5,717 nucleotides of DNA from positions 1 through 5,717 of the forward strand of contig JALNWY010000186.1 in the NCBI GenBank assembly GCA_023230665.1, given 5' to 3'. The position numbers and the translations under genes were made by a program. Each line of letters starts with the position of its first letter. The first letter of the stretch is position 1. The notes beneath the pieces are model-generated. The model did not search any database, had not been told where the DNA came from, and saw nothing but the letters and a program-made list of their open reading frames with translations. Origin of the DNA: Deltaproteobacteria bacterium (GTDB lineage Bacteria > Desulfobacterota > Desulfomonilia > UBA1062). Below are positions 1-5,717 of the stretch, piece after piece.

Positions 1-74
1 TACCGCCGCAAGGTCACAAGCCGGTAATTTTTTTTAAACTCGGGTAAAAATCGGCCAAGATCATTACCCGTCAC
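1..74 (-). CDS. Possible 5' end of the next gene in the locus (24 codons, runs off the window)
   Basis: On the minus strand a frame opens with GTG at 72-74, four codons after an in-frame TAA, and stays open to the window edge. It reads (M)TGNDLGRFLPEFKKNYRLVTLRR. This has a normal mix of charged and hydrophobic residues and resembles the soluble N-terminal segment of many bacterial proteins, but I do not recognise the family. It would begin 65 bp after the flippase stop in the same direction, as expected for a continuing operon. No Shine-Dalgarno is visible, but most starts in this window also lack one. The competing ATG frame (ATG at 62-64) stops after 16 codons. A hairpin at 41-70 overlaps the first codons. 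With 24 codons, a chance open frame remains quite possible. Confidence 0.35.
   Translation of the reverse strand, partial: MTGNDLGRFLPEFKKNYRLVTLRR
41..70. other. Imperfect hairpin near the left edge
   Basis: CGGGTAA at 41-47 is complementary to TTACCCG at 64-70. Inside this, ATC (50-52) can pair with GAT (59-61) around a GGCCAA loop, giving a 7-bp stem, a 2x2 internal loop and a 3-bp inner stem. Neither strand has a U-run on the 3' side of the stem: minus-strand transcripts continue with AGTTT and an A-run. It therefore does not look like an intrinsic terminator. It may be an RNA structure covering the start of the possible downstream gene, or chance. Confidence 0.35.
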
Positions 75-77
75 GGA

Positions 78-137
78 TTCAGGTTAAATTCAGAAAGTAT
101 AATAATTATGTATTTCTAAGAGAAATTTCAGGTTAAA
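78..137. repeat. Two copies of an 11-bp direct repeat in the gap after the flippase gene
   Basis: The sequence TTCAGGTTAAA occurs at 78-88 and again at 127-137, start to start 49 bp apart; on the minus strand it reads TTTAACCTGAA. One copy lies just after the flippase stop and the other ends three bases before the possible GTG start at 72-74. Between them is a small AT-rich inverted repeat (ATTTCT/AGAAAT, 112-117 and 121-126, 3-nt loop). The repeat itself is certain. A role as a regulator binding site or a small duplication scar is only a possibility. Confidence 0.5.
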
Positions 138-139
138 AA

Positions 140-1606
140 TTATTTAACATAAATGAATTTTATTAATTTTTTTACAGTATCATAATCCAACAAAAAAATA
201 AATGCGACAAAGGATATCACGCCTATTGTAATAGTCCCTCCAAGCCTCATCACTTGAGTCGTGAATAGTTCAAAATAACCAACTTTATAATGATCGAATA
301 AGTTTTGAAAAAAGAAAATTACCAGGGACATGCAAACCATATTCAGTACAATTCTATTCAAATTGGAAAAATAGCCACTCATTGAAAAATGGGCTGCCCG
401 CGATACGTTAAACAGGCTAATCAGAAAAAAAACAGGGTAAAATACCAACCAGGAATATGCCAGACCAGTGATACCATACTGAACCCCGACAGCAAAAGCA
501 ACCGTGGCCAGTACAGCGCCTATAGCCATATTTTTTGTCCCGACATCGACACGGCGGATAGAGTTCAATAATGGGGCATTCAGACTGTCGATACATCGGA
601 GGGGGAAAACAAGCACAAAGACCTTGAAAACCACTATTGAATTGACCCATTTTTCGCCCAACAGAACATGAATGAGATCATCGGCAGTCCAATAAAAGCC
701 CACGAATATCGGGAAAGAAATATAGGCCATGTATTTCAGAATATTAAAAAAGAATTTTCCCCGTTCCGTGTCGTCCTCAATTTTTGAAAAGGCAGGAAAG
801 GCCACGGGGTTGATTATGGCTGCTATTTTTTCTATGGGGAGGGAAGCCAACTGATAGGCCATTGAGTAACTGCCGTAAGCGCTTTTTCCTAAAAACTTGG
901 ATGCCAGCCAAAAATCACAATTTGAATAATACCACCATAAATACCGCCCTGTTGTCAGAATGGTGCCAAACTTCAGGTGCATTTTTGTTTCCTGTGTTAC
1001 AAAAATGAACTGTGGCTTGAAAGGTTCGTAAAGATAAGCAAGAACGAGCTTGACGATCACCACTGAAAGTGTGCCCAGAATCAGACTGTACGGACCCAGA
1101 CCGTTATAGGCGAGTATGATGGTGACAATGCTGCCGGTAATTGCCGACAGTGACAGAACTATGCCATATTCCCGAAAACGCATTTTCTTTTGCAGAAAGG
1201 CACTGGGGACCTGTCCAAAAGAATCAATAAAGAAAACAAGTGCTGATAAACGTATTAAATTTATCAATTCGGGCTCTCCCCAGAATTGCGCCCCAACGGG
1301 TGCAAGGAAATAAATCAGGCAGGACAGAGCTGAACCGATGAGGAAAAATTGCCAGAACAGGGCGGAAATTTCCCGGTGCGACACGTTTTTTTTCTGAATG
1401 ATGGAGGCGTTCAAGCCGAGATCGCCAACAAGGGTGATAACGCCGACCAGCAGGCCCGACATCCCGACCAGACCGTAATCTGCCGGAGTCAGCAGTCGGG
1501 CAATTATGATCGTGGCTATCCACGTGCCAACCTGGGTGATCCCTTTGCTTGCGCCAAGCCACCCGACCCCGGAGAGGAAAGATCCTTTTTGATAACCCTC
1601 TTTCAT
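140..1606 (-). CDS. WzxC-like lipopolysaccharide/oligosaccharide flippase (MOP superfamily)
   Basis: The product has 488 residues and is strongly hydrophobic, with about 12 likely membrane helices (for example near residues 20-38, 43-60, 84-104, 114-132, 148-167, 172-193, 290-306, 322-337, 357-376, 379-399, 416-434 and 454-473). Flippases of this superfamily move undecaprenyl-linked glycan repeat units from the inner to the outer leaflet of the inner membrane. Motifs shared, as I recall them, with the colanic acid exporter WzxC are SIIQKK followed by VSHREIS (68-81), FPAFSKIEDDTER (270-282) and LGEKW (316-320); length is also close to WzxC (about 490). The amphipathic N-terminus KGSFLSGVGWLGASKG is typical. 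The ATG at 1604-1606 lies 21 bp after the wecB stop without a clear Shine-Dalgarno, and the TAA stop is at 140-142. Pairing with WecB suggests the transported unit may contain a ManNAc derivative. The exact substrate cannot be read from sequence, so no gene symbol is given. Confidence 0.93.
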   Translation of the reverse strand: MKEGYQKGSFLSGVGWLGASKGITQVGTWIATIIIARLLTPADYGLVGMSGLLVGVITLVGDLGLNASIIQKKNVSHREISALFWQFFLIGSALSCLIYFLAPVGAQFWGEPELINLIRLSALVFFIDSFGQVPSAFLQKKMRFREYGIVLSLSAITGSIVTIILAYNGLGPYSLILGTLSVVIVKLVLAYLYEPFKPQFIFVTQETKMHLKFGTILTTGRYLWWYYSNCDFWLASKFLGKSAYGSYSMAYQLASLPIEKIAAIINPVAFPAFSKIEDDTERGKFFFNILKYMAYISFPIFVGFYWTADDLIHVLLGEKWVNSIVVFKVFVLVFPLRCIDSLNAPLLNSIRRVDVGTKNMAIGAVLATVAFAVGVQYGITGLAYSWLVFYPVFFLISLFNVSRAAHFSMSGYFSNLNRIVLNMVCMSLVIFFFQNLFDHYKVGYFELFTTQVMRLGGTITIGVISFVAFIFLLDYDTVKKLIKFIYVK

Positions 1607-1627
1607 GCAATGTTTGTATTTCGAGAT

Positions 1628-2737
1628 TCAGGTGCAGATTTCCCTGATGCTGTCCACCACTCTGTCTGCTACCCGACCATCCCAAAGATCAATTGCAGCC
1701 TTTCCGGGAGGGGGTTCGGAGAGAATCCGATCTACTTCCTCTGGAAGCTGCTCCAGTCTGCAGAGCTTGTTGGTTCCCCTGGTGACTGTTATGGGACGTT
1801 CCGTATTATCACGCACGGTACGGCAGGGAATACCAAGATAAGTAGTTTCTTCCTGAATCCCTCCCGAATCGGTAATGACAAGCCTGCAGTTGAATATCAG
1901 GTTCATGAAGTCAACATATCCCAGTGGTTCAACCAGGATAAGGCCTTTAAGGGATCTCATCCTTTCCAGCAGGTCATATTGTTCAAGCCGGGATTTGGTT
2001 CGGGGGTGGACAGGCAAAATAATCGGCAAACTTTTTGTGACATTGTCCAATACCTCGCAGAGCAGCCGGAGCATAGACTCGTTGTCAACATTAGCGGGGC
2101 GGTGAAAGGTTGCAACGCCGTATTTGCCTTTTCCCAGTCCATATCTGTTGTACACATCATGCTGTTCAATCCTGGCTCGCAGCATTTCCAGGGAATCGAT
2201 CATGATATTCCCGACCCTGACTATTTTAGAGGGATTGACGCCTTCACGGAGGAGATTATCATCACCGTCCACGGAGGGTGTCCACAAAATATCAGCAATG
2301 GTATCGGTAACCAAACGGTTAATTTCTTCGGGCATTGTTCTGTCAAATGAACGCAGCCCTGCCTCCAGGTGCGCTACCTTTATGCCTAGTTTGACTGCAG
2401 CGAGAGTTGCAGCCATGGTTGAATTGACATCTCCGACGACAACAACCAGGTCTGGTTTTGTTGCCGTAAGCACTTCTTCATACTTTATCATCACCATCCC
2501 TGTCTGGCCGGCATGGGTTCCGCTGCCCACGCCCAGATGAATGTCGGGCCCAGGCAGACCGAGGTCCCTGAAAAAGGCATCGGACATGTTGATATCGTAA
2601 TGCTGGCCAGTATGCACAATCACCGGCTCCGCCCAGTCCGTTTCTCTCAAGGCCTTGTACAGGGGGGCAATTTTCATAAAATTAGGGCGAGCGGCACAGA
2701 TAAGGTGAATTTTAATTTTATTTTGTCGCGTATTCAT
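1628..2737 (-). CDS. wecB: UDP-N-acetylglucosamine 2-epimerase (non-hydrolysing)
   Basis: This cytoplasmic enzyme interconverts UDP-GlcNAc and UDP-ManNAc, supplying ManNAc-type sugars for surface glycans. From the ATG at 2735-2737 the product has 369 residues, close to the family norm of about 370-380. The motifs occur in order: CAARPNFMKIAPL (14-26; R17, K22), TGQHYD (43-48), VVGDVNST (100-107; D103), AHLEAGLRS (122-130; E125), MPEEINR (135-141; E137/E138), FHRPANVD (211-218; H212), PVHPRT (242-247; H244) and TDSGGIQEET (289-298; S291, E296/E297), then RDNTERPIT (309-317). These match the residues known in Escherichia coli WecB for substrate binding and catalysis, so activity is expected. 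An in-frame TTG at 2756-2758 would add seven residues (MPIFWSI) unlike the family N-terminus and has no ribosome binding site, so I prefer the ATG, which also lacks a clear one. The flippase gene follows after 21 bp. Some relatives act on diacetamido sugars (WbpI-type), which remains an alternative. Confidence 0.94.
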   Translation of the reverse strand: MNTRQNKIKIHLICAARPNFMKIAPLYKALRETDWAEPVIVHTGQHYDINMSDAFFRDLGLPGPDIHLGVGSGTHAGQTGMVMIKYEEVLTATKPDLVVVVGDVNSTMAATLAAVKLGIKVAHLEAGLRSFDRTMPEEINRLVTDTIADILWTPSVDGDDNLLREGVNPSKIVRVGNIMIDSLEMLRARIEQHDVYNRYGLGKGKYGVATFHRPANVDNESMLRLLCEVLDNVTKSLPIILPVHPRTKSRLEQYDLLERMRSLKGLILVEPLGYVDFMNLIFNCRLVITDSGGIQEETTYLGIPCRTVRDNTERPITVTRGTNKLCRLEQLPEEVDRILSEPPPGKAAIDLWDGRVADRVVDSIREICT

Positions 2738-2881
2738 AATGGACCAAAAAATGGGCAAGATGCTGTTTTATCATCTTTTTGAAGGAATAAAGTCACTCGG
2801 GGTGTTGCAATTTGTGGACAGTTCGAGTTTGTAGTTACAACAGGCATTTGCGAAAAAATCATCCGGTCTTTTCATCACGTT
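2738..2881 (-). promoter_or_regulatory. 144-bp leader between the glycosyltransferase stop and wecB; possible internal promoter
   Basis: No credible gene lies here, while the other four complete intergenic gaps are 9, 9, 21 and about 65 bp. This suggests that wecB and the flippase may have their own promoter. The best sigma-70-like match on the minus strand is weak: GTGACT (2791-2796) and GATAAA (2767-2772), 18 bp apart, each 4 of 6 to consensus. A 6-bp inverted repeat, AAGATG/CATCTT (2757-2762 and 2772-2777, 9-nt loop), lies between that box and the wecB ATG. A more distant partial inverted repeat pairs CTCG (2796-2799) with CGAG (2824-2827). I found no strong terminator after the preceding gene and no sigma-54 GG-N10-GC match in the stretches I checked. 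Functional status is inferred from gap length alone. Confidence 0.3.
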
Positions 2882-4168
2882 TTATTTGCTTGGGAGCAGA
2901 TTCTCCATCAAGGCAAGCATATTTTTGGCGGACTTGGCTCGAGAGAATGAAGATAAAAATTCACTGACATGGTTATCCGCTATTTTGCCGTCCCTGTACT
3001 GCTGCATGGCATTGACAATACTTTCGGCCACCGGTTCAGGCCTCTTTTCCGTCACGACAAATGAGGAAGGACTGTATTTCCTGATGATCTGTTCAACTTC
3101 CCCTTCGGGGATGGTAGCCAGAAAGGGGATGTTGAGGGGGATTCCCTCAAAAAGCTTGGTACTGATCATGGGCTGCATTATACGAAGCAATTGCAGGTGC
3201 GATTTCTGTATTTCCCTGAGAACTTCTACATAAGGAATTCGTTGTCTCAATGCAACCAAGTCCTTGATGTCATATTTTGCAAGGATGTGCTTCAGGTCGG
3301 AGATATTTCCGCCGTAGAAGAGAAATTGAAAGTTGTCGCCGGTAATGGAACCCTGTTTTTTCAGAAGGTCAAGCCCCGCAAAGAAATACTCATATTCGAT
3401 TGGATAATAAAATTCGCCTGTATAAATAATGGTAAATTTTTCGAATTTATTTTCGGGTTGCAACTGGTCGAGAAAACGATGATCAAATCCGTTGTAAATG
3501 GTGTGAATTTTTTCATTAACAAAAGGATACTGGTCCCTGTAAAGCTGTTCCGTTTCCCGCGTGGTTACCGTCAACATATCGCAGGAGCGCAACATGGCGT
3601 TCGCATACCACCTGTCTACATGGCTTCTGAACCATCCGTCCACAAAATGAGGTTGGTATTTGGTCAAGTCTACGCCGAACGGGTCCCTGTAATCAAGTAC
3701 CAGGGGTTTGCCGGTAATTTTTTTCAGCCACCAGCCGATCATTGCTGAACTGAGTGGGGTAATGGAAACATAAATCAGATCAATGTCATGTTTTTTTATC
3801 AATTTGAGTCCATTGACAATGGCCATGGGAACCCAGCCGGTAAAAATATCAGGAACGCAGAGGAACTCGAAGAAATAGTTCTTTTTCAGTTCAATCCGAA
3901 ATACCTTGAGCAGGCGATAGAGCAGGGCGTTGAGTTTGCCGAAAAATTTATACAGGCTGAACAGGGACAGTGAGTAAGTGACAGGTATGCCTTTCGGAGG
4001 CGTATCTGTTCCGAGAGAGCAGTAGGTCGTATCGGGATTCTTTACGCTCAGGACAAACGGATTCCAGCCATACTCCTTGAAATATTTTGCAAAGAAGACG
4101 CTTCGCTTGCAGCCGACATCCGTCAGGGGAGGGTAGTAGTAGCAGATCATGAGGATGTTTTTATTCAT
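2882..4168 (-). CDS. Divergent GT4-like glycosyltransferase (GT-B fold)
   Basis: The product has 428 residues and opens with KNILMICYYYPPLTDVGCKR (3-22), the typical N-terminal strand and 'PP....G..R' loop of GT4-like transferases. It continues with DLIYVSITPLSSAMIGWWL (130-148), KPLVLDYRDPFG (154-165), CDMLTVTTRETEQLY (196-210) and KIHTIYNGFDH (220-230), which together mark the acceptor half. The donor half starts near FTIIYTGEFY (245-254) and contains FLFYGG (282-287) and ISTKLFEGIPLNIPFLATIPEGE (335-357). Here the classic EX7E is incomplete: E341 in KLFEG matches the second glutamate, while the first position is P333. This 'S.KLFE' form is seen in a known branch of GT4-like enzymes, so loss of activity is not implied. 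It starts 9 bp after the upstream transferase, with GGAG three bases before the ATG, which supports this start and co-translation. Residues 66-106 are rich in Leu, Phe and Tyr and may bind the membrane. A sugar transfer role in glycan repeat-unit assembly is inferred; the substrate is unknown. Confidence 0.87.
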   Translation of the reverse strand: MNKNILMICYYYPPLTDVGCKRSVFFAKYFKEYGWNPFVLSVKNPDTTYCSLGTDTPPKGIPVTYSLSLFSLYKFFGKLNALLYRLLKVFRIELKKNYFFEFLCVPDIFTGWVPMAIVNGLKLIKKHDIDLIYVSITPLSSAMIGWWLKKITGKPLVLDYRDPFGVDLTKYQPHFVDGWFRSHVDRWYANAMLRSCDMLTVTTRETEQLYRDQYPFVNEKIHTIYNGFDHRFLDQLQPENKFEKFTIIYTGEFYYPIEYEYFFAGLDLLKKQGSITGDNFQFLFYGGNISDLKHILAKYDIKDLVALRQRIPYVEVLREIQKSHLQLLRIMQPMISTKLFEGIPLNIPFLATIPEGEVEQIIRKYSPSSFVVTEKRPEPVAESIVNAMQQYRDGKIADNHVSEFLSSFSRAKSAKNMLALMENLLPSK

Positions 4169-4177
4169 GGTCTCCGC

Positions 4178-5293
4178 TCAGGCCATTCTCTGATAAAGTT
4201 TTTCATATTTTTTGGTCATTCTGTCGGCGGTGAAATCTGCATTAAACTTCCTTGCGCCATTTTCGACAAGACGTTGACGTAATTCACTGTTCGTTAACAA
4301 TGTGACAATTTCATTCGCTAATCTCCTGGGATTCTCGGGCTCCACGAGTATCCCGTTCTTTCCATCCGTTATCATGTTGGAGACGCCCCCAACATCCGTA
4401 GCCACAATGGGGCAACGAGCGGCCATGGCTTCCAGCAACACCATTGGTAACCCTTCCCACAATGACGGCAGCACGTAAATATCAAATAATTTCAATAGTT
4501 GCGGGACATCCAACCGGGACCCAAGGAAAAGAATATGCTCTTTGATGCCCAGCGTCTCTGCTTCATGGCGCAATTTATTTTTCAAGGTCCCGTCTCCGGC
4601 AATGACAAGGGTAACATCCGGGACAGCTTTGATAATCTCCGGCATGGCTTGAAGCAGGTAGGTTATACCTTTCTGCTCCGTCAGTCTGACGCCGAGGCCT
4701 ATGATCGGTCCGCTGCCTTTGATGCCCAGTTCTTTTCTTTTGGCCGGCCGGTCGATTTCTATTTGAAAGCGGGAACCGTCAAGACCGTTTTCAATGGTCA
4801 TGATCTTCCTGGGGGAAATTTTTTCATAATGAACAAGGTTGGCGGTGGTATGCTCCGAGACCCCTATTACTCTGTAGGCAAAATATGACATCAGATGCTC
4901 AGCCACCATGTATCTGGTCTTGTCCGGGAAATCTCTGGCGTGGTCCGTGTGGACGATGGTTTTGACCCCGGAGAGCAGCGCGCCGAGCGTTCCGTCAACG
5001 AATGGCTGGGTGTTGTGGGTATGGATAACGTCAATCTGTTCCTGCCGTAATATTCTGGCGACTTTGAGAAAGGAAAAGTAATCCGTCCCCTTTTCTTTTT
5101 GCGGAAGATAGAAAACCCTGACCCCCAATTTTTCAACCTCCGGGACAAATTCGCCCAGAGCCCTCAGGCAGAGGACCGATACGTCAAATTTTTCCCGGTT
5201 TATGGACCTGCAGATATTCACAACAACCTGCTGCAATCCGCCGATTGCCAGGTCATGGGTAATCTGCATCAGTTTTATTTTTGCGTCCGGCAT
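4178..5293 (-). CDS. GT4-family glycosyltransferase (GT-B fold)
   Basis: The product has 371 residues, the usual size for a GT4 retaining glycosyltransferase. These transfer a sugar from a nucleotide-sugar to a lipid-linked glycan at the cytoplasmic face of the inner membrane. The N-terminal acceptor domain opens with ITHDLAIGGLQQVVVN (residues 11-26, glycine-rich loop GG at 18-19), followed by DVIHTHNTQPFVDG (88-101) and HTDHARDFPD (115-124). The C-terminal donor domain begins near residue 196 and shows R203 and K208 in RLTEQKG, the strand VIAGDG (230-235), and the EX7E motif in WEGLPMVLLEAMA with E280 and E288, then TDVGGVSNMITDGKNG (299-314). All expected GT4 motifs are therefore intact. 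The ATG at 5291-5293 is the first start after the preceding gene's in-frame TGA. No clear Shine-Dalgarno precedes it, so translational coupling is likely. Met9 is a possible but less favoured start. The sugar and linkage cannot be inferred. It resembles exopolysaccharide-locus transferases of the PEP-CTERM/EpsH type, but that is only a similarity of style. Confidence 0.92.
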   Translation of the reverse strand: MPDAKIKLMQITHDLAIGGLQQVVVNICRSINREKFDVSVLCLRALGEFVPEVEKLGVRVFYLPQKEKGTDYFSFLKVARILRQEQIDVIHTHNTQPFVDGTLGALLSGVKTIVHTDHARDFPDKTRYMVAEHLMSYFAYRVIGVSEHTTANLVHYEKISPRKIMTIENGLDGSRFQIEIDRPAKRKELGIKGSGPIIGLGVRLTEQKGITYLLQAMPEIIKAVPDVTLVIAGDGTLKNKLRHEAETLGIKEHILFLGSRLDVPQLLKLFDIYVLPSLWEGLPMVLLEAMAARCPIVATDVGGVSNMITDGKNGILVEPENPRRLANEIVTLLTNSELRQRLVENGARKFNADFTADRMTKKYEKLYQRMA

Positions 5294-5302
5294 GGGGCGA
5301 TG

Positions 5303-5717
5303 TCAGATGTTTCTGTCAGCAGCGGTAAAACACCAGTATTGTACCGCTTCGACATTCTCCGGATATGTGAAGAGTTCGGCATGATCTTTTGTGTCAAAAA
5401 AACAGCATTTTTTGAGAAGACTCAGCAACGGGTTGTTCTGATAGACCATACTGTAAATGCCCCGGCAATTTATTTTTCCTGCAATTGCGGCAATTTCCCT
5501 GATCATGGCCTTGTCGGTTTCTTCCCGAAGGGAAACAAGATCGTACAACTCCAATCGGTGATCATGTTCCGAAACGACAAAAAATCCCTGCAAATCATTG
5601 CCCTGGGGTCTTTTGGAAGTAATAAGTTGGAAATTGTATTCGGGATTTTGCCGATATCTCCAGTCCAGGTAGGAGAGACTGTAGTCCCCCGTCGTACATT
5701 GGGTGCGGCTTGCGTGA
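5303..5717 (-). CDS. GNAT-like N-acyltransferase of a polysaccharide locus (C-terminal part, 5' end outside window)
   Basis: An open frame runs into the window edge without a start, leaving 137 visible residues and a TGA stop at 5303-5305. A TTG at 5591-5593 could be read as a start, but the frame continues upstream with protein-like sequence, so the gene is truncated by the window. Numbering from the edge, a YLDWRYRQNPEY stretch (residues 16-27) is followed by strands GFFVVSE (44-50) and LELYDLVSL (56-64), a helix EETDKAMIREIAAIAG (65-80), and a terminal strand ending in YWCFTAADRNI (127-137). A 'WRY..P.Y' block, then a final 'W.(F)T..D.(D/N)I', is the pattern I associate with GNAT-type acyltransferases encoded in exopolysaccharide clusters. 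These are thought to acylate amino sugars or other glycan precursors in the cytoplasm. The substrate cannot be told here. The acetyl-CoA binding loop is not clearly visible. It is 9 bp upstream of the next glycosyltransferase and in the same frame. Family call moderate, coding status high. Confidence 0.7.
   Translation of the reverse strand, partial: HASRTQCTTGDYSLSYLDWRYRQNPEYNFQLITSKRPQGNDLQGFFVVSEHDHRLELYDLVSLREETDKAMIREIAAIAGKINCRGIYSMVYQNNPLLSLLKKCCFFDTKDHAELFTYPENVEAVQYWCFTAADRNI

Noticed and set aside
75..103. A perfect TATAAT at 98-103 on the plus strand, suggesting a promoter.
   Set aside because: No -35-like hexamer sits at the right distance (GGATTC at 75-80), the area is generally AT-rich, and no plus-strand gene follows.
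1224..1685. A 153-codon open frame on the minus strand overlapping the end of wecB and the start of the flippase.
   Set aside because: It is an alternate frame of two well-supported genes; the Arg/His-rich translation has no membrane helices or motifs.
1349..2350. A 333-codon open frame on the plus strand.
   Set aside because: It is antisense to both wecB and the flippase and crosses the gap between them. Its translation has no recognisable domain and a composition typical of a shadow frame, whereas both minus-strand genes carry full family motifs.
2757..2777. An AAGATG/CATCTT inverted repeat followed on the minus strand by TTTTTT, as a terminator or attenuator before wecB.
   Set aside because: The stem is only 6 bp, low in GC, with a 9-nt loop, and the T-run lies several bases away and inside the wecB leader. 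Too weak to call a terminator.
2850..2875. A sigma-54-type promoter (GG...GC) in the wecB leader.
   Set aside because: The GG and GC are separated by 11 rather than 10 bases and the surrounding consensus bases do not match.
20..3724. A 15-nt identical string (GCCGGTAATTTTTTT) at 20-34 and 3710-3724.
   Set aside because: Half of it is a T-run, it falls in different reading frames in the two places, and flanks do not match, so it is best read as chance.
3191..3748. A 185-codon plus-strand open frame inside the second glycosyltransferase, plus other smaller antisense frames in the window.
   Set aside because: They lie wholly antisense to coding sequence with clear GT4 motifs and show no domains, ribosome binding sites or conservation that I can recognise.
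1..5717. Defence system, CRISPR array, transposon, tRNA or other unusual mobile content.
   Set aside because: No repeat-spacer pattern, transposase or integrase motifs, tRNA-like structure or effector domains were seen; all strong coding regions fit a standard polysaccharide locus.

Overview
The window is part of a cell-surface polysaccharide (exopolysaccharide, capsule or O-antigen type) biosynthesis locus. Every convincing gene lies on the minus strand, so transcription runs from high to low coordinates. Gene content (non-hydrolysing UDP-GlcNAc 2-epimerase, two GT-B fold glycosyltransferases, a WzxC-type flippase and a GNAT-like acyltransferase) fits a Gram-negative bacterium with Wzx/Wzy-type glycan export. 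Moderate GC, AT-rich gaps, TTG/GTG start options and general protein style would suit a Desulfobacterota-like lineage, but that assignment is a weak inference.

Layout in transcription order: (1) 5303-5717, the C-terminal part of a GNAT-like acyltransferase cut by the window edge; (2) 4178-5293, a canonical GT4 glycosyltransferase; (3) 2882-4168, a second, divergent GT4-like glycosyltransferase; (4) a 144-bp non-coding gap, 2738-2881; (5) 1628-2737, wecB; (6) 140-1606, a WzxC-like lipid-linked oligosaccharide flippase; (7) an AT-rich gap with an 11-bp direct repeat; and (8) at 1-74, possibly the first 24 codons of another minus-strand gene. Genes 1-3 are separated by exactly 9 bp at each junction and look like one operon. 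wecB and the flippase are 21 bp apart and form a second tight pair, possibly with its own promoter in the 144-bp gap.

How they work together (inference from families): WecB makes UDP-ManNAc from UDP-GlcNAc in the cytoplasm. The two GT4 enzymes add sugars to a lipid-linked repeat unit on the inner face of the membrane. The GNAT-like protein may acylate an amino sugar or other precursor. The flippase moves the finished unit across the inner membrane for polymerisation. No initiating transferase, polymerase (Wzy), chain-length regulator (Wzz) or UDP-ManNAc dehydrogenase (WecC) is inside the window.

I found no RNA gene, mobile element, CRISPR array or convincing new system. The items worth a second look are small: the possible next gene at the left edge with a hairpin and repeats around its start, the leader before wecB, and the atypical acceptor/donor motif of the second glycosyltransferase.
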